A DNA stretch of 9,529 bases. Source: CAYRHS01 sp964424125. GTDB lineage: Bacteria > Actinomycetota > Acidimicrobiia > IMCC26256 > JAOSJL01. The translations under genes were made by a program, and so were the position numbers. Of the stretch, positions 5,223 through 9,529 are shown in pieces (position 1 is the first letter of the stretch; the number at the start of each line of letters is the position of its first letter). The notes beneath the pieces were generated by a model. That model ran no database searches and was not told the DNA's origin. It worked only from the letters and a program-made list of their open reading frames with translations. The stretch spans positions 1 through 9,529 of the forward strand of contig CAYRHS010000124.1 of the NCBI GenBank assembly GCA_964424125.1, written 5' to 3'.

Positions 5223-6044
5223 ATGGAGAGCGTGGAGCAGGTGATCATCGACGACGAGCGGGTCCCGGCGCTCGGACTCGGGACGTGGCAACTCACCGGG
5301 AGACGATGCCGGCAGGCGATTGAGGACGCGCTGGAACTCGGCTATCGCCATGTCGATACCGCGCAGATGTACGGCAACGAGCGCGAGGTCGGCGCCGCGA
5401 TCGGGGCATCGGGCATCCCTGCCGACGACCTGTGGGTGACGACGAAGCTCGACAACGACGCCCACGACCCCGACGCCGTCCGGACGACGACCGAAGAGAG
5501 CCTCGCCCAGCTCGGGCTCGACCGGGTCGACCTGCTGCTGGTCCACTGGCCGGTCGAGTTCGACATCTTGCCTGCGACGTGCGGTGCGTGTCTCGAACTC
5601 TGTGAGGCGGGCCTCGTCCGCCACCTCGGAGTCAGCAACTTCACGAAGGAACAGCTGGAAGAGGCGCACCGCCACGCCCCTATCTTCGCCGTCCAGGTCG
5701 AGTACCACCCCTTCCTCGACCAGGACGAGCTGATCGAGGAATGCCGCACCAGGGAAGTACTCTTCACCGCGTACTCGCCCCTTGCCCGCGGTCGCGTGCT
5801 CCGTGACGAGACGATCGCCCGGATCGCGCAGGGGCACGGGCGAACTCCCGCACAAGTGACGCTCCGTTGGCTCCTCGACCAGGGCATCGCCGCCATCCCG
5901 AAGGCGAGCAGCCGCGCGCACCTCGCGGAGAATCTCGAGGTGTCGAACTTCGACCTCACGGGCGAGGATCGAAGGGCAATCCGCTACCTCACCGAGCGCC
6001 GACATCGAATCGTCGACCCCGACTTCGCTCCCTGGAACGACTGA
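5223..6044 (+). CDS. Aldo/keto reductase, 2,5-diketo-D-gluconate reductase-like (AKR5-type)
   Basis: This cytoplasmic NADPH-dependent carbonyl reductase of 273 residues has a TIM barrel, complete from VPALGLGTWQL to VDPDFAPWND. The catalytic tetrad is visible: Asp45 and Tyr50 in DTAQMYGNE, Lys75 in TTKLDN, and His108 in LLVHWPVE. Family marks GVSNF (136-140), QVEYHPFL (158-165), YSPLARG (184-190) and the cofactor-binding IPKASS (225-230) are all present. The substrate is unknown; such enzymes often reduce reactive aldehydes and keto-sugars. The ATG at 5223 follows GGGAAGGG; a GTG at 5232 is a possible alternative. The open frame extends upstream to 5031, but that stretch overlaps the glycosylase remnant and has no family similarity. 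The antiporter gene begins 10 nt after the stop, so the two are probably co-transcribed. Confidence 0.93.
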   Translation: MESVEQVIIDDERVPALGLGTWQLTGRRCRQAIEDALELGYRHVDTAQMYGNEREVGAAIGASGIPADDLWVTTKLDNDAHDPDAVRTTTEESLAQLGLDRVDLLLVHWPVEFDILPATCGACLELCEAGLVRHLGVSNFTKEQLEEAHRHAPIFAVQVEYHPFLDQDELIEECRTREVLFTAYSPLARGRVLRDETIARIAQGHGRTPAQVTLRWLLDQGIAAIPKASSRAHLAENLEVSNFDLTGEDRRAIRYLTERRHRIVDPDFAPWND

Positions 6045-6054
6045 GCTCCACCGA

Positions 6055-7938
6055 ATGACGACCGACGAGATCCTCCTCGCGGTCACGTCCATCGTGGTGC
6101 TGGGCGTCGCCGCGCAGTGGCTCGCGTGGCGGTTCCGCTGGCCGAGCATCCTCCTTCTGCTCGTCGTCGGTCTGCTCGCCGGCCCCGTCACGGGGCTCCT
6201 CGACCCCGACGAGCTCCTCGGGGACCTCCTCGTGCCGATCGTGTCGCTCTCGGTGGCGCTGATCCTCTTCGAGGGGGGCCTCAACCTCGACGTCTCCGAG
6301 CTGCGCGCGGGTGGGGGAGTGGCGCGGAATCTCGTGACCGTGGGTGTGGCGATCACGGCCCTGATCGGTGGCCTCACCGCCTGGGCGCTCTTCGACGTCG
6401 ACGCCTCCGTCGCTGCGCTGCTCGGCGCGATCGTCGTGGTGACGGGACCGACGGTGATCGGACCGCTGCTGCGCCATGTGCGCCCGGTCGGTCGCGTCAG
6501 CCCGATTCTGCGGACCGAGGGAATCCTCATCGACCCCGTCGGCGCCATGCTCGCAGTGATCGTCTTCGAGGTCATCCTCGAGGAGACCGTCGGCGAGGCG
6601 GCGGACACCATCCTCGTCGCCATCATGAAGACCGTCGGGTTGGGTTCGCTCATCGGCCTGGGCGGCGCGCTCTTCCTCGTGCTCGTCTTCAAGCGCTTCC
6701 TGGTACCGGACGAGCTCCACAACCTGCTCGTGCTCGGCGTGGTGCTCGCGGTGTCGACGGGGGCCGACATCGTGCAGGAGGAGTCTGGACTCCTCGCCGC
6801 CACCGTCATGGGCATCGCGCTCGCCAGCCAGCGCATCACGCCCGTGCAGCACATCGTCGAGTTCAACGAGACCGTCCGGGTGCTGTTGATCTCGGGGCTG
6901 TTCGTGCTCCTGGCCGCTCGGCTGGATGCGGGCAGCGTGGGCGAGGTCCTCGTGCCCGGCCTCGGTTTCCTGGCCGTGCTGGTCGTCGTCGCCCGTCCGG
7001 CCGCGGTCGCGGTCTCGACCTGGCGATCGGATCTCGCGCCCCGGGAGCGGGCGTTCCTCGCCTGGATGGCGCCCCGGGGCATCGTCGCGGCGGCGGTGTC
7101 GTCGATCTTCGCGATCCGCCTCGCCGAGGCAGGCGCAAAGGGCGCGGACATCCTCGTGCCGGCCACGTTCATCGTGATCATCGGCACGATCGCGTTGTAC
7201 GGAGGGACCGCGTCGAAGGTGGCCGGCCGTCTGGGCCTCGCAGATCCGGAGCCGCAGGGCGTGCTGTTCATCGGCGCGCAGGGGTGGGCGCGCCAGATCG
7301 CCGAGGAGCTGATGGAGCACGGCTTCAAGGTGGTGCTCGTCGACAACGACCGTGCGAACGTCGCGACCGCGCGCCTTGCCGGGATGCAGACCCACTACGG
7401 CAACGTGCTCTCGGAGCGCGTGCTGCGGGAGATCGACCTCGGTGGCATCGGTCGCGTCCTCGCGCTCACGCGCAGCGACGAGGTGAACTCGCTCGCGGCC
7501 GAGCACTTCGCCCGGGTCCTCGGGCGCCGCGAGACCTTCCAGCTCGCCCCCGCCGATTCCGACGAGGAGTCGCGGGGAGGGACGTCCACTCGCTTCCTCG
7601 CGCGCCGGCCCTTCGGCTCCCACACCTACAACGATTTCGAGCGCTGGTACCGGCGAGGCGCCGCGATCAAGGCCACCCACCTCACCGAGGAGTTCGGGCT
7701 CGACGAGCTCCGAGCCCGCTACGAGTGGGGTGCGGTGCCCCTCTTCCTGATCCGGGATTCGGAGCGACTCGAGGTCTTCAGCGAGGACGGAGGACTCCGG
7801 GCCGGCCCCGGTGACGTCGTCGTGAGCCTCGTGCATCCGGACGCCCTCGAGGGCGAGGTTCGGGCGGAAGGACCGTCAAACGTGGAGGAGCGTCGTCGCC
7901 GCGCCCTCGAAGAGCGCGAGGGCGGTGAAGGCGCCTGA
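6055..7938 (+). CDS. CPA1-type cation/proton antiporter with C-terminal TrkA-N (RCK) module
   Basis: This inner-membrane Na+(K+)/H+ exchanger has 627 residues. Residues ~1-390 form about a dozen hydrophobic segments. The transport core is recognisable by LFEGGLNLD (71-79), VVTGPTVIGPLL (128-139), TEGILIDPVGAM (154-165, with Glu155 and the ion-binding Asp160), a conserved arginine in VARPAA (Arg314) and the APRGIV loop (339-344). Position 159, just before the ion-binding Asp, is Ile rather than the Asn or Asp usual in CPA1 or CPA2 proteins. Residues ~402-480 form a Rossmann-like TrkA-N domain (VLFIGAQGWA, then VVLVDND with Asp430), which usually senses NAD(H) or nucleotides. A region ~560-610 (VPLFLIRD, AGPGDVVVSLVHP) resembles TrkA-C. 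The tail is charged and Glu/Arg-rich. No strong Shine-Dalgarno is seen before the ATG, and coupling to the AKR gene is likely. Direction and ion choice cannot be read from the sequence. Confidence 0.92.
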   Translation: MTTDEILLAVTSIVVLGVAAQWLAWRFRWPSILLLLVVGLLAGPVTGLLDPDELLGDLLVPIVSLSVALILFEGGLNLDVSELRAGGGVARNLVTVGVAITALIGGLTAWALFDVDASVAALLGAIVVVTGPTVIGPLLRHVRPVGRVSPILRTEGILIDPVGAMLAVIVFEVILEETVGEAADTILVAIMKTVGLGSLIGLGGALFLVLVFKRFLVPDELHNLLVLGVVLAVSTGADIVQEESGLLAATVMGIALASQRITPVQHIVEFNETVRVLLISGLFVLLAARLDAGSVGEVLVPGLGFLAVLVVVARPAAVAVSTWRSDLAPRERAFLAWMAPRGIVAAAVSSIFAIRLAEAGAKGADILVPATFIVIIGTIALYGGTASKVAGRLGLADPEPQGVLFIGAQGWARQIAEELMEHGFKVVLVDNDRANVATARLAGMQTHYGNVLSERVLREIDLGGIGRVLALTRSDEVNSLAAEHFARVLGRRETFQLAPADSDEESRGGTSTRFLARRPFGSHTYNDFERWYRRGAAIKATHLTEEFGLDELRARYEWGAVPLFLIRDSERLEVFSEDGGLRAGPGDVVVSLVHPDALEGEVRAEGPSNVEERRRRALEEREGGEGA

Positions 7939-7983
7939 GGGAACAGCTTCGGGCCGCGCGCTCGTGTGACGATTCACTGGCGC
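7939..7983. terminator. Convergent spacer with weak hairpin potential
   Basis: The 45-bp gap between the antiporter and the convergent phosphatase gene must end transcription from both sides. CCGCGC at 7954-7959 can pair with GCGCGG at 7987-7992, and GTGA-CGAT-TCAC (7966-7977) lies inside that span. A local GCGCTCAGCGC palindrome (7980-7990) covers the phosphatase stop. There is no U-tract on either strand, so this is only a candidate. Confidence 0.25.
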
Positions 7984-9529
7984 TCAGCGCGGTACGCGTG
8001 CTCCCGAGGCCAGCCGCAGCACGATGATCGTCGCATCGTCGGCGAGGTCGTCGTGCACGAAGTCCGTGACCTGGTCCAGGCAGTAGTCGGCCAGTTCACC
8101 GACGGGGTCCCGGCTGCCGAAGTGGAAGCAGGCGAGGAACCGGTCCTCGCCGAAGACCGCACGGTTGGCGTCACGGGCGTCGACGACGCCGTCCGTGGCG
8201 ACGACGAGGAGGCTCGGGTCGGGCAACGTCGCGACCTCGGTGCTCCACGTGCCCTGCAATCCTGCGACCACGGGTCCGGTGGGCTCCAGTCGTTGCGGGC
8301 CGTCCTCCGCGAGCACGACACCGGACGGGTGGCCGGCGTTGGCGTAGTGGCAGGTATGCCCCTCGGCGTCGACGATGCCGACGAAGACAGTGACGAAGAA
8401 CTCGCCCATGTCCCCGAGCTCGTCGTTCATCCACTCGAGGAACTCACCGGGATCCATCCCCATGCGGAGGCCCGCTCCCACCAGTTGCTTCGCGCGCAAC
8501 GCCACCACGCCCGGGACGACACCGTGACCCGAAACGTCCGCGACCGCGAACGCAGTGCGGCGTGTGCCGAGGTCGACGAACTCGTACCAGTCGCCCGCCA
8601 GCACGCCTTCCGCCGGACGCACTCGACCTGCGATCTGGAGGCCGGCCGGGAACTCGACGACCGCGGGCTCGAGCGCCTCCTTGACGGCTCGGACCGCGAG
8701 GGCCCGGTGGGACAGCGCCTCGTGAGCGCGGAGCGCCTCGCGGCCTTCGGCCAGGATGCGACGCCGCATGGCGTCGACGCTGCTGCCGAGACGAGCGATC
8801 TCGGTCGGACCCTGCTCGGGGATGCCGTGGTCGAGCTCGCCACCGGCAACGCGAGCCACCGCTCCATCGAGGTCGGCGATCGGTCGCGTGAACCACCGCC
8901 GGAGGAGAAAGAGCCCGCCCAGGAACCCCACGAGGACGAGAACCACGGAGACCACGAGGACGACGGCCAACCGATCGTTCGCTTCGCTCAGCGTCTCGTC
9001 CCGCGCATCGGTGCTGGCGTCGAGGCTGGTACGGAGCTCCGAGATCGTCGGTCGCACCTCCGTGGAGAAGATGCGCGCCCCCCGACTCTCGATGATGTCG
9101 ATGGCAGTATTGGGGTCGCCGGCATCGACAGCGGCGAGCGCGGGCTCCACGGCTTCGTCGGTCCAGCGCCCCGATGCCCGGCGTACGGCTGCGGTCTGGT
9201 CGAGGAGCGAGGGTTCGTCCGCGAGCAGGCTCTCGAGTCGGTCGAGGCTCTGTTGTCCGTCGTCTCGTGCCGCCGCGTACGTGGCGAGGAAGAGCTCGCC
9301 CCCACCGCCGTTCGGGGCACTGAGCACGACACCGCGAACACTCGACTGCTGATCGATCAGCGCGCTGTCGAGGCTTTCGAGCTCGACACGCGCCGGGCTG
9401 AGCGTCTGGCGGATGGCGCGGAGGTCTCGGTCCTGCGCGCGGACCGCGATGAAGGCGAGGGCACCGATGACCACGAGCAAGGCCAACCCGACCGACAGCA
9501 GCGCACCGAGACGCGCGCGCAGGGATCGC
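7984..9529 (-). CDS. Membrane sensor serine phosphatase (CHASE3-HAMP-SpoIIE/PP2C), N terminus cut by the window end
   Basis: This is probably an RsbU-like phosphatase that dephosphorylates an anti-sigma-factor antagonist in response to an external signal. The frame is open to the window edge, giving 514 visible codons; an internal TTG at 9486 falls inside the first membrane helix, so the true start lies upstream. Domains in visible numbering: TM1 (~6-28), a CHASE3-like extracytoplasmic sensor (~35-185, with LIDQQSSVRGVVL and LLADEPSLLDQ), TM2 (~188-211), HAMP (FTRPIADLDGAVARVAGGEL, 213-232), a short coiled linker, and a PP2C/SpoIIE domain (~295-510). The metal-binding signatures are intact: AGDWYEF (311-317), ADVSGHG (330-336), NAGHPSG (397-403), TDGVVDA (445-451) and DDAT (497-500). 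No anti-sigma factor or STAS antagonist gene is nearby in the window; any partners must lie beyond 9529 or elsewhere. Confidence 0.93.
   Translation of the reverse strand, partial: RSLRARLGALLSVGLALLVVIGALAFIAVRAQDRDLRAIRQTLSPARVELESLDSALIDQQSSVRGVVLSAPNGGGGELFLATYAAARDDGQQSLDRLESLLADEPSLLDQTAAVRRASGRWTDEAVEPALAAVDAGDPNTAIDIIESRGARIFSTEVRPTISELRTSLDASTDARDETLSEANDRLAVVLVVSVVLVLVGFLGGLFLLRRWFTRPIADLDGAVARVAGGELDHGIPEQGPTEIARLGSSVDAMRRRILAEGREALRAHEALSHRALAVRAVKEALEPAVVEFPAGLQIAGRVRPAEGVLAGDWYEFVDLGTRRTAFAVADVSGHGVVPGVVALRAKQLVGAGLRMGMDPGEFLEWMNDELGDMGEFFVTVFVGIVDAEGHTCHYANAGHPSGVVLAEDGPQRLEPTGPVVAGLQGTWSTEVATLPDPSLLVVATDGVVDARDANRAVFGEDRFLACFHFGSRDPVGELADYCLDQVTDFVHDDLADDATIIVLRLASGARVPR

Noticed and set aside
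5202..7346. Long minus-strand ORF of 714 codons opposite the AKR and antiporter genes
   Set aside because: It is Ser/Thr/Arg-rich with no recognisable domain, and lies antisense to two strongly supported genes. Long open antisense frames are expected in GC-rich DNA.
5989..7836. Minus-strand ORF of 615 codons opposite the antiporter
   Set aside because: His/Asp/Glu/Arg-rich composition is an antisense shadow of GC-rich codons; no motif was found and the plus strand encodes a clear antiporter.
9484..9486. TTG as start of the sensor phosphatase
   Set aside because: The hydrophobic helix continues upstream in frame to the window edge (RSLRARLGALLSVG), so the real start is outside the window.

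Overview
The window is GC-rich bacterial DNA with short spacers, frequent GTG starts and stop/start overlaps. The protein set (double PRC-barrel proteins, a separate LigD-type ligase and polymerase, an MDR oxidoreductase, a CHASE3-HAMP-SpoIIE phosphatase) fits a high-GC actinobacterium. I would guess Acidimicrobiia or a relative, but no rRNA or marker gene proves this. A run of ten Ns, a gene with two compensating frameshifts and a chimeric gene suggest a draft or metagenome assembly with local errors.

Layout. Positions 2-1036 (+) hold two tandem PRC-barrel genes that share a GTGA overlap. The first is cut by the N gap and ends in a Rho_N/SAP-like helical tail. The second reads as one protein only if two single-base indels are corrected. 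Positions 1103-3000 (+) hold a two-gene non-homologous end-joining (NHEJ) unit: a stand-alone ATP-dependent DNA ligase followed, again with a GTGA overlap, by a LigD-type primase/polymerase. No Ku gene and no LigD nuclease domain is visible. Positions 2981-4433 (-) hold an MDR-family NAD(P)H oxidoreductase followed by a YjbQ/UPF0047 protein; the latter overlaps the polymerase gene tail to tail. Positions 4604-5182 (+) hold a chimera: the first ~103 codons of a short-chain dehydrogenase (SDR) run into the C-terminal part, with its zinc finger, of an Fpg/Nei DNA glycosylase. Positions 5223-7938 (+) hold an aldo/keto reductase and a CPA1-type Na+(K+)/H+ antiporter with a cytoplasmic TrkA/RCK module. 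Positions 7984-9529 (-) hold a membrane sensor phosphatase of RsbU/SpoIIE type, truncated by the window end.

Taken together this looks like a stress and repair neighbourhood: break repair (ligase and polymerase), a base-excision repair remnant (Fpg/Nei), redox enzymes (MDR, SDR, AKR), ion/pH homeostasis (antiporter) and a phosphatase of the kind that controls partner-switching stress sigma factors. That link is inferred from gene content. I see no mobile element, CRISPR array, tRNA or rRNA. The items most worth checking are the SDR::Fpg junction, the double frameshift, the PRC-barrel/Rho_N association with the NHEJ genes, and the palindrome upstream of the YjbQ gene.
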